Under the pieces are notes generated by a model, which did no database searches, was not told the origin of the DNA, and saw only the letters and a list, made by a program, of their open reading frames with translations. A stretch of DNA of 64,000 nucleotides, from assembly GCA_951230915.1 (NCBI GenBank), contig OX579641.1, positions 14,362,254-14,426,253 of the forward strand, given 5' to 3'. The stretch comes from Antitrichia curtipendula. Its lineage: Eukaryota; Streptophyta; Bryopsida; Hypnales; Leucodontaceae. The position numbers and the translations under genes are program-made. This document shows, one piece after another, positions 49,868 to 62,729 of this stretch; position 1 is the stretch's first letter; each line of letters starts with the position of its first letter.

Positions 49868-49956
49868 TAAGGTAAACTACCCCATTACGGAATAAATGGG
49901 AGCAAGCCCACAATGGGCTTGCTCCCATTTATTCCGTAATGGGGTAGTTTATCTTA
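49868..49956. mobile_element. Family E miniature hairpin (89 bp)
   Basis: Two 43-base arms (49868-49910 and 49914-49956) pair with a single mismatch around a 3-base loop. The outer sequence TAAGGTAAACTACCCCATTA resembles the end of E1 (TAAGGTAGAACTACCCATTA), so this looks like two E termini joined head to head. The near-perfect arms suggest recent formation. Confidence 0.82.
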
Positions 49957-50430
49957 GTATTTTTGTGGACACGTAGGTATGTTGAAGCTCATTGTCCATT
50001 GACAACAAGGTTGAGAATGCTGAATCACTCCACATGTTGGCACCATTAGTGCCCACATGGATCCTAACTGTCTGCACGTATTTCTTGTTGACTGCAGCTG
50101 CCTGCAAAGGCCTTCTATTAAGTCCAAAAACTTTCTAATGCACACACTTATACAATTACACAAAATGGATTCCAAAGCTTTGATTCATTGCATTTGGATT
50201 TGTCATGTGAAAGCTATGGACAATCTTATTTTTTGGACAATTAGAGCATCTTCTTGAAAAAATAACGTACAAGACTCATTTATGAATGCAATTTTCACAA
50301 TTTCTCAAAAAAAATATTTCGCAAGGTTAAGTTTTCTTTCTAAAACAATCTCACCATCGGGATTATAGTGTTTCAATCCCATCTTAGAACTATTAACAAT
50401 GTAGTTTTTATTCCGATCTTGAACCTACTT
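49957..50430 (-). pseudogene. Repeat family G, copy 2 (coding remnant)
   Basis: The minus strand carries a pattern matching family G copy 1 (33400-33680): a Y.PDGE segment, LNLAKYFF, then a Lys/Phe-rich region. It is followed by an open frame reading FLDLIEGLCRQLQSTRNTCR. Stops interrupt the reading. Not recognised as a known family. Confidence 0.4.
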
Positions 50431-50599
50431 CTACATAACCGCAATTTTTTAAAGAATGAAATCAAATATGTTGTTTTTGAAAAAACATTCCTAAACTTTC
50501 AACTCAATTCTTCAACACAAAAAAATTTAAGTTAAAAGTCTATAGTGCAAAAAAATTTCACAAACAGTGGTCAAAGTCATTTGAAATTACAGACTAGTG

Positions 50600-50869
50600 T
50601 TCAAAAAAACAATTTATTCCAACTTGACTGCTAATATCTTCCAATCTATACAATCAAACTTTATGAAATTTTCACCATATGATCTAAGACAAGTGAAGTA
50701 CAAGATCCTATGGTTAATTTCTAAAAATAATATATTTTGGATTTTCTTGGATGAATGCAATAAAATTGGCAATCATTTTTTTATAGAAAATGGCCTTAGG
50801 ATTTTAGAGGTCACATACTACATCAAAATGAGCCTAAAATTTCAGATGGATCATATGGGCATTTAGGGG
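50600..50869. mobile_element. Possible diverged family P end
   Basis: It ends GGGCATTTAGGGG before TTAA (50870-50873). It contains ACAAGATCCTATGGTTA, similar to the complement of the P1 segment TAGCCGTAGGATCTTGTAG. The other end was not located. Confidence 0.45.
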
Positions 50870-50873
50870 TTAA

Positions 50874-51886
50874 AGCACTATGTAAAATTGGTTGCCAAAG
50901 TACCATAGGACTTGAGCTACACCACTACTAAGTACACATACAGCTAGTGAGTCTCTACATATTCTATATTAGGTAAAACGACAATAGGTAGTACATAATA
51001 TACAATGACTCCCAAGAGTAGTAGGCCACCATATAAATCGCTCTCATAAATAAAGAAATTGGAAATTTTGAATTGAAATTTGGAAATGTTGTTCTACAGA
51101 GGGGATTCTACCTTCATGTGCAATTTCATTTAGGACAAACTATATTTAGACCTGTTGTTATTTGAATGACCCCCCTATGAAAAAATAAACTTTTGTGGAA
51201 AGACAAAATACTTCATTTCTTTTTATAGGTAGATTGGAAATCTTGACTAGAATCACATGTTACAAGTTTCATGAATTTTGGATTTTTACTGATTGAAATT
51301 TGACCTCAAAAATTTGACTTTTTCAATTTTATAAATTGCAAAGTAATAAAATGAAAATCCAAACTTCAAAGTAACATCATTCTCATTGCAACACATTTGA
51401 CTTACTATATTTCAATACAAAACATTCCACTTGGCTAATTAGTAAAAGAGAAAGAATCTTCTTCTATGAAATGATAAAAGAAGTATTCACCTCATTAAAA
51501 ATGAAAAAAAAAAAAAAAAAAAAAATACAAGTGTTCTACACCTTTTGATGCAATACTAAGCTAGAAAATTTAAAATTCATACACTTGACCCTAAGCAAAT
51601 AAAGAGACACTTCACTGGACATTAAAAATACTACAATGCCATATTAAATCAAGTAACCATGCTAAATCAATCAATCGAGGACAAATGAATCACAGTTTCA
51701 AGACTAGGGATTCAATCAATCATCAAAAATCATCCTGTGCACTAGTAAAAAAATATATGAAATGAGACAAAAAAAAAATGCTCTGTATAACCTACTAAAA
51801 CATTGCAAAAAAAATTAGGATTAACTTAAGACTCATACTACTATAAGCATAAGATATGGACACAAATAAATACCTTGCCATGATCT
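50874..51886. other. Intergenic DNA downstream of the ROCO gene
   Basis: AT-rich, with no supported gene. A run of 22 A lies at 51504-51525. It forms the 3' flank of the minus-strand ROCO gene and may include its 3' UTR. Confidence 0.5.
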
Positions 51887-54800
51887 CTAGGTTGGTCTCA
51901 TTGAACCACTTTGTATTGGACACAACTCCAAAACTCTCATCCTCCGTCCTTCATCTATGTGCCTTTGGCACACCCATGCTAAGTCATTGCTTCCGTCTAA
52001 ATACCGAACTCTCTGCAAATCAAAGTCCCTTTGAAGGTCTCTCCCAACCAAAAAGTTCACAAGCCATTGTTCAGCTATCTTCTTCTCTGAATCGTTGAAG
52101 TAATTCTTCAACTTCATAAGATTAACTTGCTCAATAGAAGTGCCTTCCGGTCCAAACAAATCTGACGAAACATTGGGTATTATAGACGCAACACCTTTCA
52201 AAAGAGACCTTTCCAAATCAGGTACCATAGAACCAAGACCTGCCCCAACATTGGCACTCACTTTCATCAACATGGTGATAATCCTCAATCCCCAAATCAC
52301 ATATGGACGAAGACCTTGTAGTGTCTTGCTCTCCAAACGCAATGCAATACCATCTTGATCATCTACCCTGTGAATGTTTCCCTTGTGTTCGCACATCAAA
52401 TGTAGCTGCACTGATTTCAATCCGGGTACCAAGCTACTAATCAACCACTCAGATGTTCCCAAATCATTTGTAGTAACATACACATAGCATGGCACTTGAT
52501 GTTTTAATAACTGCATTGAATGGTCAATCAATCGATTTACACTCTTTGAAACCTCTTCCAATACTTCACGTCGCATGCCATGTATGGTCTCATCAATGTG
52601 CTTGTTAACTCTCTCCACAATGCTATCTCTATTTTTGCCCATTTCCTCTCTCAACTTCTTGTATAGTTCTTCCAAAGAAGCAACTTCACATTCTTCTTTA
52701 GGCCCAATCTCGTCCATCTTAATTGAAACCACATCCTGATCTTGTTCTTGCATCAAGACAATTGTGAGGTCTGTCATATTTGCTATGCGCTTGTTCACAA
52801 TCTCTTCATCCCATACAACCTCTCCCAACAACTTGTGAGCTTCATCTACATGACAATCTCCATGATGATTAGGCCAATGATGAATGTATCCCTCAAAATC
52901 CTCTTTGGAAAGAACCTTTTCTATCAACACTCTCTCGTTGATAGCTTGGTCCCTTCGGTCATGACATAGCCAAAGGTGTTCCACACACTCAGGCCTCAAT
53001 ATGCTTTGTGAAAGTGTAACACCTTGACATCCAAAAGTTGGTGAAGCACACAACCTTTGAATGGGCTTCATCACTTCTTGTTTCACAAATTGCAAAGTCT
53101 TCATGGAGGTTTTTAAGGATTGCACCATGATGTCAATGAAGCCATTGATAAAATAATCAGAGGTGAGATCTCCACTCTGCTCCACTAGCACTTCCATACC
53201 ATCCTCCGCAAAGGCCACCATATTCTTTTCTAAGCGAAAAGTAGATTTTGATCCAAACTTCCTTTCCAAAACAACCTACAAAAAAAAGGTATGTTTGCCG
53301 AAAATTAAAAAGCAGCATGAGTATCTTCTTGATAAATAAATATGTATTGGATGACAATTAAAAAAACGCTAGATTTAAGAAGGTTATAGAACATCTAACT
53401 CACTTGATTTTCTAAATCATCAAATACAATACTATTGCACCTAACACAAGGCTCAAATTGAACACGACATTCTATATCATGAACTTGAATAAAAACATCA
53501 TCCAAAGAAATTTAATAGAGTGGATTTATGTAACTTTGGGGCCAATAAAATAATGAAGAAAATAAATGTACCTGTAAGCGAGGGAAAAATCCAGGGGTAA
53601 GAAATGTTCTTTCTAAATCCTCACATTGAAGTCGACGACCAATATATGTTACTGATCCAATTGATGAAGATCCAATGGCATTCCAATTCAATTTGCGTCT
53701 ACCTTGGTGAGCAAGACCACCTTCATCCCTCAATGTTGCTGGAATGAATATGGACTTTTTTTGCTTCTCATTATTCAGAGCAAAATGTTCTTCAAAACAC
53801 ACATTCATTCTTTTCATCACACATATCAAGTCATCAACTTCCACATGTTGCGCCATGTCCACTTGCTTCTTGATAATGCCCCTCTTATCTTTGAAGGAAT
53901 TTTCCAATATAGACACAAGAGTGTCTCTTTCCATGTAGCCCTTCTTGTTTGTTACTGGCTCCTTTGTATGTGGATCAAGAAATTTGTAATCAATACTAAA
54001 AAGGGAACCTATGATTCTCGTACCAAACCAATTTGGATCCACGACAATGACATCAAGATCTTCAAAATACATAACGTAGCCTCCTTCATTCAAGGATGCA
54101 AATATGGTTTTACAAATATCTTCTACAAGATTAGGGTCAAGATGGGGTATTGTCTTTTTCAACTGAGGTACCTCCCAGCACATGTGCACAAAGTCCCTCC
54201 ACTTCATAATGGTTTCACAAGGATGGTCTCCTTTCCATTTTGTGATTTCATCCCTCATTTGCAAACAAGCGGCAAAGATATTGGGTACTTTTGTAAGTAC
54301 TGCTTCAACCTCTTTCACCACAGATTCAATAAGCGGCTCAACCATTTGAATGGAATTGCTGTTGACAAAATATTCCATGGAAGAAAAGTGAAAAGAATCA
54401 CCAAATTTATGCTTTAAAGACGTTAACAAGTCCTCAACATGTCTTCTAACATTCATGGATTTGGGCAAAATATCAACATGAGTGAAGACAACAAGAACAT
54501 GAGGCTTGAGGTTTCTTGAAGTCCTCGTGTTGGATGAAAGAAAACGCAACCAATATTGAAGCTCCAACTCAATGGCCTTGGTACTCTTTGCATTTGTAGA
54601 TCTTGCTCCATCTTTGATTGTTGTCATAGAGCAAACCAAGATGAACAAACTTGCACTTCCATTGTCACTGAGGTTGGGAATTACAAGATCATGATAGGCA
54701 TGATATTCATCTTGTCCACCCATATCCCAAAAGGAAAGTTCAACATCTCGAGCTTGAGTTGTTACCACTTCAACTCCAATGGTTCGTTTGGAAACACGTC

Positions 54801-57350
54801 TAGAAGGAAGTTCCACCTTCTTGGAGAGGCTATATAGGAGATGAAACTTTTTTGACTTTTCATGAAGAATGTATTTCATTTTCTTCCGTAGAGTTGTTTT
54901 TCCTGCAATTTTGCAACCCGTGAATATTAATTTCAATAAAAGTATGTTTCATAGATAAATGAAACAACACAATATGATAGTCATTCAAACTTAAGATATT
55001 ACATGTCATCAATCTAAGCTATGCATACTGTAACTCAAAGAAGCTTGAATTCGAAAAACTTCATGATTAGACAATTGTAGTATTCACTCTATAGGACTAT
55101 TTGGGCATATAGGGTTGATTTTGAGGGCAACTTTGTTCTATAATCCGAAATATGATTAAAGAATTTAATTTTATTTAAAAAAGACAATGATCTAATTGTT
55201 GTACATACAACTTTCAATTAGAAATCACCTAGTTGAAGACAAATACACCATTTTAATTTGATTCACAAATGTTCCAAGTTCCATTTTTAGTTCTTTATTA
55301 TAGGATCTTTTTTTGAATGCCAAATCAAGGGGATCAATTTATTAGTAGTTTGGTCACTAAAATAATGTTCGCATCTTTAGGCATCTTAAGATATTGACTG
55401 CACAAACAATATGAATGCACATCAAAGTACTATACATCATTCTACTATTCTAAATGATTGTGAAGTATTCTTATAAAACATGTAGAAAGTAGTATGGAGC
55501 AATCTAAATGCTTCAACTAAACTTACTATAAGATACAAAAGGTTAAGGCATAACATTAAATTGTGACATGTTTGCAAAACCGTGCCATCTAGATTCTTAC
55601 CTAAACGTGCAGCTTTCGTACATATTAGGTACTAGAGTTAATTTTAGGCACACAAAATCTCAGTACTTCAAAAATTCATAGATTATTCATACAAAGTATA
55701 TGAAATGCACTTTAAGGGTATCAAGAATCTCCTTTCAAATACCGATAAGATCCAAAAAAAACTTTAACAATTCAAAACATGAATCATACTCAAAACCTTA
55801 ACTTGGACACTTTTAAGTGTTGTTATCTAATAGATAATCCCATCAAATCATCATCACCCATAGCCCCATAGGCTCAACTATAGTCACGTGCAACCATACT
55901 ACGCTATTGTATTTAACATGTGGTTGGACAAATGAAGTTATATACAATCTTGAACCACAAGACTTACAAATACACATATTAAAATTGGAATTAGAATGGC
56001 AAAAAGACAATTTAGATAGATATTGTACCTGCTTCAGGAAAACCGCACAAAAATACTCTACATGACATGGGCCGAACAAAAAATTCACCATAACTCCCAT
56101 CATTGTAGTATTTCTTCTTCAATACGCCTTGAATGTGCACATCATATTCAGTTCTTTCAAGGCTTGTTCCTCGAACATCCACTGTGTTCAACCCATTGCC
56201 ATGATCATTACGAAATTTGATCAACTTCAACAATCCAAAGTAAACCTCTTCTTTAGAAAATTCACCATACCGAATGGAATCAAAGTTACGATCAACCCCA
56301 AGGATTATGTTGCTGATAGATTGGTTCACTTCTAGTGCATGTAAAACCTCAACGATGTCCTTTGTTGTGCGTACAAAATCCGGAATTTGGATTGTGGTAA
56401 GAGTTTTGTTTGTCTCCAACATATTTATAAAAGCCTCCACCAAAGGCTTGAAATGTGTAACCCCCCTAGCAAATTGTCCAAATAGAGATGAACCAACTCC
56501 CATGTATAAAGCTCTCAACCTATTGTTAGATTTATATCCAATTGAATTTGGTGAAAGTGAAGCCATAAGCTGTTCCAGAGCTTGTATGGAAGAATCCACA
56601 CCATCAAAAGTGAAATGTATGGAAGAATCCACACCATCGAAGATGAAATGAAGTAACTGAAGAGTATCACTAGCTATAACTCCCTCGATAAAAGAATCCA
56701 CATCCATGTGTACCCGCTCAAAAGTCAACATTTTCAGACCAAGTAATGAAGAATTTGAACTCAACATTTCCACCAATGGCCTCATCCAAAGTTCATGATC
56801 CTGCATTACAATAACATTTAAACAAGCACTCAATTACAACTTCCCTTCAACAAATGCCTTGCTTGAGAATTTTAGTCATTGACTTCAATGTCACTCGCAC
56901 AAAATTAAATACATTCACTAACAAAAGATTCACAAATGATTTGAAATCCTTGAAGTTTATATATATTTCAAGTACACGTACCTGAGAAAGCTTTGGAAAG
57001 CTCCTAAATTCAATATACTTGAGGGATGCACTACCTTGCAACTCTCTCATGAGCGTTGTCCAAATCAAAGATAGATGAGCCGTATTTTGTAAGATCCCAC
57101 TTGTGAGCTCAGTAGCATCAACTCTCAAGTGTTTTAGATAGGGATTTTGGCAAAACTCACAAATAAGCTTGAGTTGATCTTGCAAGTCAAGTCCATCTCC
57201 TAAAAGCTTATTCTCCTCACCTCCATATCCTTGTCCAACATGAAATGAAACATTGTTCCAATCCCGGGATCTATCAAATACAAAAGCATACCCATCATCT
57301 AGCCCTTGATGGGGGAAAACCAAGTTACAATCCCCATCTTGTTTTTCCAT
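51887..57350 (-). CDS. ROCO-family GTPase (LRR-Roc-COR, TORNADO1-like architecture)
   Basis: Five exons: 57350-56982, 56800-56029, 54902-53572, 53484-53404 and 53275-51887, about 1313 residues. Residues 1-375 form an LRR-like region (repeats of LxxLxV and NKTLTTIQIPDF type). The Roc domain starts with Walker A GFPEAGKTT at 376-384, built across the exon 2/3 junction. It shows DMGGQ (440-444) as the switch II motif and THVD (521-524) in place of NKxD. The COR domain follows and ends near TFLTPGFFPRLQ (824). The C-terminal 490 residues include a helical, Glu-rich part. ROCO proteins are large GTPases that use Roc-COR as a dimeric regulatory unit; the only well-known plant member acts in growth patterning. 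Introns 1, 2 and 4 are GT-AG in phase. The exon 3/4 junction keeps frame only with a non-canonical border, so the gene may be damaged or the model locally wrong. Confidence 0.85.
56595..56660 (-). repeat. In-frame 33 bp tandem duplication in ROCO exon 2
   Basis: The segment encoding HFIFDGVDSSI is followed directly by HFTFDGVDSSI. Nearly identical DNA copies of ATGGAAGAATCCACACCATC (plus strand) lie 33 bp apart. It adds 11 residues to the LRR-like region without shifting the frame. Confidence 0.85.
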
Positions 57351-57379
57351 ATGATATAGTTGTACACAAAGATAGATAA

Positions 57380-57400
57380 AGATGTATCTGAATTCAATAC
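57380..57400 (-). promoter_or_regulatory. Candidate 5' UTR splice acceptor of the ROCO gene
   Basis: Minus strand TTGTATTGAATTCAG ends at 57388, 38 bases before the start codon. It is the nearest acceptor-like site to which the leader donors at 59.76, 60.86 and 62.86 kb could be joined. Prediction only. Confidence 0.3.
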
Positions 57401-59430
57401 AACCAATACAAGTCTCTTATCAATGATCCAACAAATAAATCAAATAAATGTTTAATTACATTGTTGCTTAGCTAAAGCAAACATCATGACAATCAACTCA
57501 CAAGAGCACAAACAAGGCTTGCAATATGCAATAATCATGCTTCTTGGATAGTTATCAATTATGAGTACCAAAAGGCAATTCAGAGACAAAAACTAACAAA
57601 GAATTTTGATTGTTAGTAAAATTGGCCACCCTAGTTAGAGTCTAGCAACTCCTTAATTCCACAATGTCCATTTGGCACAAAATCTTTCCAACATAATGTC
57701 CATTTTCATCCTTTCATATTCAAGTTGGAAAGTTTAATTGTACCCTATAGACACTTAACACTAGTACAAGTGCAAAAAGTATAGTCACTACCAATTATCT
57801 ACAAATTTGGTATCACAGGTGGCTATTATACAAAAATACTAAAGGAGTTATAAATTACAACAAGATAAAATGCAACAACCTAAAACAAACCTAACATCAT
57901 GATCAACACTATTCAATACATTCAATATGTATACATGAATAATGACAAATTTCAATTTTCAATCAACTGTCTTAGTTTTGGAGGTAAAAAATAACCAAGG
58001 TGGTTCTTGATTGTAAAGTGAAAAAGAAAGAAAAGAATGAAAAGCCACTTGCATTGACCAACAACTACAAATCAAATAAATGCTAAAAACAAAGTTAAGA
58101 GATCACAAACCTAGATCAAACAATGGAGAATAATGCCCTTGCCAATTTCCATAATAAGCTCTTCTTAATTGCACCAACAAAATGTTGAACTAGATAATGA
58201 TGCCCTTTCCACTTTTTGTGACTACCTCCTCTGCAATTGCACCACCCAATGATGAATCAAAACAAAATAAACTCCAACCATAAGCTCTTCCATTTGCAAA
58301 GGGGATCCACACCCCTCAAAAAGAAAGGTCACCAACAAAGTTCAATCTAAAGAAACGACCCCACTCAATACCTCACATGTAGACAATACAATACAATGTA
58401 GAGGACACAAGACCTCATCTCTTAATCCACCTTCACTAAGACATAAATGGAATATAGAACTCTTAGACATCAATCAAAAGAATAAATTGATTCTTGCTTC
58501 TACTATATGTAGTTCAACAATTTAGGCCCCATGAACAACTACAAGTAAGTTCTATCCATGATGCATGTACTCAATGAAAGAGAACTAATAAGCCCACTTG
58601 ACTAGGGCTTCTCGGAATCCAATGAAATCTCTAGATACCAACCAAACTTCAATAGACAACTGTGGTAGATATTGCATCCACATGGAATTAGAACTAAACC
58701 ATCTCACCCTTGTGCCACTCCCAGAGGTAGACCAAACACAAACTTCAAAAGGATCATCATTTACATAGAATAAATGTTGCACTTCAATTTGGTATGATCA
58801 AAATTAAGATGACTAAATTGCAAGAGACAATCACAAAAACATGCTCCAACTTTATACACCAAACTCACAAAAAGAACATGATAACTAATGTCTCACTGTC
58901 GATTGAGCAACCACCACAACAAATACATAGTGGTTTAGAACCCTCTAAACTTGCAACAAACTTTATTCAAGAATGCCTTTCTTTTCAAAGTCAAAGAGAA
59001 TGAAATTAGACCTATAAGATTGCATAAGCCCCCAAAATGGGCAAGCAAGTCTTGATCATATTGAAAAACAAAAAAATTTCACCCACAATTTGTATACAAC
59101 TACGTTAATGGCATGTCCACATCATTGAGTTAAGGTCAAGCCATATAAGATATCCTTGGCTAAAGCACAAGGATTTGTCACAGAAGAAAGGTATGCACGT
59201 AGTGTATTTGGGAACAAAACTAACAAATTGAACTTCCCTAAATCTAGTTTCTACGAAATGATTCATATTTCAACAAGTTACAAGTGACCACTTCTACTTT
59301 GAAGTTGAAAACACTTTGTAGCACATTTTGTATCTGATGTGAATCATCTCCAACAATTCATGGTAATTTCAAATCTTCACCAAATATTCTGAAATCACTC
59401 TAACTCACAGAATACGAGTGATTTCATTTG
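57401..59430. other. Upstream region of the ROCO gene
   Basis: AT-rich with no supported coding exon. It may be a long 5' UTR intron if the leader donors further upstream are used. The segment around 59185-59270 resembles 62155-62230 (GTGTGTTTGGGAGCACAACT type), another piece of the repeated leader region. Confidence 0.45.
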
Positions 59431-59436
59431 GAACAC

Positions 59437-59556
59437 ATGAAAATAATGACTATACTCAAAGTAGCAAAATGTAGCCTAATGAAAGAGTTCATCTACATGA
59501 AAATAATGACTATAATCAAAGTAGCAAAATGTAGCCTAATGAAAGAGTTCATCTAC
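59437..59556. repeat. 60 bp tandem duplication
   Basis: Two units, 59437-59496 and 59497-59556, both start ATGAAAATAATGACTATA and end GAAAGAGTTCATCTAC, with a single mismatch. This is a recent local duplication. Confidence 0.95.
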
Positions 59557-59699
59557 AGTTTTTGTCCAAAGTTTCTAATCCAAAAATTCCTTCCAAGTAG
59601 GAGGCATGAAGACTACAAAAAACCTTGTAACACAACACCATGCTAAATCAAATATAAAAAACAAGCATGATCTAAGACAACAAGACCCTCAGTAAAGCA

Positions 59700-60650
59700 T
59701 CATAATTGCAAAAGAACAAACTAAACTGAACAAGGAATTGAAAAGCATCCCAAAACCTTACCTCAAAAATACATGTTGATGCAATTCTATAGAATATTTG
59801 CAAAGTTCATGAGTCGTTGGCAGCTGATGATCTGTTGCATTCTACTGTACAAGTGAATGGTGCACCTCCAACATGCCTGGCAATGAAGAGCTGCTTTTTT
59901 AATAAAACGAAAAATCTAAAATTATATGATTTTCAAAGTGCCATCTCTACTAGAAGTATGGAAAACCATTCTTCCTTCTTTCTCTTAACACACACAATCC
60001 ACAATGTCATTTGTCCTAACCGCATCTCGTCTCACCAACTCTCCTTCCCTCCTCACAATATTCATAGCAACAACAACTCAACAAGTCCACTCTACTTGAT
60101 CAAATTCCAAACACAAAACGTACCGCAAACAAATGCTACACATGCAATCTCAAGTGTGCAAACGGAATTGGAGGATTGTTACCAAAGAAGCAACACTAGC
60201 GTTCCATCGAAAACTCAAAAAACTAATTCAAAGAAACAACACTAGCGTTCCATCGAAAACTCAAAAAACTGATTCCAAGTTCCTAAGCTCAACGAATTCA
60301 ATGGCGTAATCAAGAGTATTCATTGCATCGGAGAGGTCACGCTACTGAACTCCAAGCAAAAGAGCACCGCATTGTCAATAAGGATTTCAACTATTGCAAA
60401 CCCCAAACATGCAACAAGTTGAAGCCAGATGGGCCTTCGTAAAGATCAGTTCACAACACAAAAGAATGGCCAGAAAACGCAGTTCCAACAAATGACAAGA
60501 CGAAATCAATCCAACGAGGCACTCCTGCCCCGACCTGCCTAAACCCCTGTCTCCAAAAAATGGCTTCGCAACATGAAGCTTCCGGATGCGCCAAAGACAC
60601 GTTCAAGGAGTGCCGAGAAAGGGGACAGAGATGAGCATGACGTGAAATCT
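59700..60650 (-). repeat. Leader-like repeat unit A
   Basis: It contains AAAAGCATCCCAA followed by ACCTTACCTCA, which on the minus strand is a splice donor context (GAG|GTAAGG; GT at 59761-59760). The part at 60240-60620 is similar to 63548-63910. It is the closest of three such units to the ROCO gene and probably belongs to its promoter and 5' leader. Confidence 0.55.
60191..60282. repeat. 46 bp tandem duplication
   Basis: CAACACTAGCGTTCCATCGA with the following AAACTCAAAAAACT occurs at 60191 and again at 60237, nearly identical. Confidence 0.9.
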
Positions 60651-60784
60651 GAATCTGTGCTCACAAAGTAGAAGAGTTTCTTTAAATGGGTCCAGAAAAT
60701 CAGCTCCATAATCTCTCATCCAAAAGTTCATCCATAAATGAAATCTCGTCCTCAAGCTTCTCATCTAAAATGAAAATAAAACAT

Positions 60785-62108
60785 GACCCTCAATGAGGTT
60801 GCATAATTGAAGAAGAATGAACATCGCAGTTGGTGTAGGTGAAAAGCATCCCAAGTCTTACCTCATAAATTCGTGAAGAAGCCAGTCCATAGTTCATGCG
60901 CTTTAGGCGACGCTCACCCCAACAGGCCCAGCTCAACGTAACATCAACGCGCAAGTGTGAATGGGCCCTTTGAAACAGTCCCACTACAGTATTCAAGAGC
61001 TGCATTTTTCAGACAACACAGAAATCAAGTACGTCATTCTCAAAGTACATTGACTTGACCTAATAGTGTGTCTGACACTAATTTACCAAAAGTCACACTA
61101 TGTGGAATTAGTGCAGATTGAAATGTTCTAATATGGTTCCAATTTTCACAGAAATAAAAGTTGGTGGTGACGCTAAGTTTCTAGGTCATGCCAAACACCC
61201 CTCACTAATAACACAATCAAAATCGCAATACGAGGAATACCACAAGAATAAACAAATTAGGGTGTCAACAAACTAGAAACAGAACCAGCGTATAACGCCG
61301 AATGTGGGTCACAGCAGTCTCTGAAAACAAAGATATATATCTGAAGCTCAGAATCGGCTCAGAACTTTCAAGAAACCAGAGACTGGATACGGGATCCATT
61401 GACACACGAAGACCTACATCCTACATTACCCATGCCACACTGCTAAGACAATGGAAATCAGCACAATCAAAACCATTACATAGTGCCCACCAAAACTGTT
61501 CTCTCGTGGCGAGTGCGCTCGAAGTCCATCTAAATTCACAAACAGACAACCGGAAACACCACCACTCTGCAGTTCAAGATGTACATATATGCTGATTAAC
61601 AAAGCCCTCCAACTGTTCTCTTTCATTTCGAGGTTTAGATTTACCTGGAAAGTCGCCGTGGCCGTGATTGCCTGTCCAGGCGGGAGGCTAGGACACGCAA
61701 TCTTTTCTTCAGCCGATAATCAAGACGCACTCATGTGGCGAATCATGAAATCCTGCTCCGAGAAACCAGCAGAGAGAAACACCCAAATACTGGCATGGAC
61801 AAAGCAGAGTACCTCGTCAGTCTCCCAGTATGCAGAAGATTTCGTCCCTCATTCTCTCTGCCAGACCGAAATGTCTCATTTTTTCATCCTACCCAAGGTC
61901 AGCCGAAACAGACTCCGTCACCGTCTCATGGAACCACTTGCACCGACACACACCAATCAAAACAGAGCGCAAAGGAACCCCACCCTAACCGAATCTGCTC
62001 TCTTCTCAGATGTTTGGTAAACTCATATTGACCAACAGAACGTATTCTATGCACCACAGACGCAATCACAAGCGTGCAAATGCGAGACAACGTTGCTAAA
62101 AAATAGCT
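60785..62108 (-). repeat. Leader-like repeat unit B
   Basis: It carries AAAAGCATCCCAA and GTCTTACCTCA, a minus-strand donor at 60861-60860, then a CAGGCCCAGCTCAACG block. After a central part absent from unit C, it has a region from CTCTGCCAGACC to GCTAAAAAATAGC that matches 63287-63546. No long conserved reading frame is shared, so the repeat is likely non-coding leader or promoter DNA. Confidence 0.7.
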
Positions 62109-62439
62109 AAAAGGCGAGGCGTCATACTTGATTGAAATACAAGGTTTTGATTCAAAAGAAAGGCATGTCTGTAGTGTGTTTGGGAGCACAACTGACAAAT
62201 TGAGCTTTCCTAAATCTAGTTTCTACAAATTATTTGTAGAAACTATTATTTGTACAAGTTAATTAATTCTACTAATTAACAACATGAAACCAAACTCTAG
62301 CACACACATCCAAATCTGTCCTCACAAAGTAAAAGAGTTTCTTGAAATGTGTCCAGAAAATCAGCTCCATAATCACTCATCCAAAATTTCTAATTCCAAA
62401 AGTCCATCCATAACCTTTAACCATAAATTCTATCCTAAA

Positions 62440-62670
62440 AAATGTATCCTCAAATTTCATCCACGAGTTCCATCTAAAAATTTCATCCACGAGTTCCATC
62501 TCAAAATTTCATCTACAAGTTCCATCCTCATATTTCATCCAAATGTTTCATCCCCAATTTTCATCCAAATGTTTCATCCTCAAATTTCATCCTCAAATTT
62601 CATCCACGAGTTTTACCCTCAAATTTCATTCTCAGATTTCATCCTCAAAATTGCATCCATGAGTTTCTCA
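62440..62670. repeat. Imperfect short repeats (ATTTCATCC type)
   Basis: Many variants of CAAATTTCATCC and CACGAGTTCCATC follow each other, a low-complexity tandem tract between leader units B and C. Confidence 0.8.
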
Positions 62671-62729
62671 TCCAAAATGAAGACAAGAAAACATCACTGT
62701 GCATACAGTAGTCGTGCAAAACATGACTG

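Noticed and set aside
53704..54417. 237-codon plus-strand open frame
   Set aside because: Lies antisense to ROCO exon 3, whose minus-strand reading contains the conserved Roc-COR motifs.
54903..54936. ATG at 54936 as the real start of the ROCO gene
   Set aside because: Splicing of exon 2 to exon 3 in matching phase rebuilds a better Walker A and keeps the LRR region; kept only as a possible alternative start.
59817..60245. 142-codon plus-strand open frame
   Set aside because: No motif, overlaps the repeated leader unit and a 46 bp tandem duplication; units B and C do not keep the frame.
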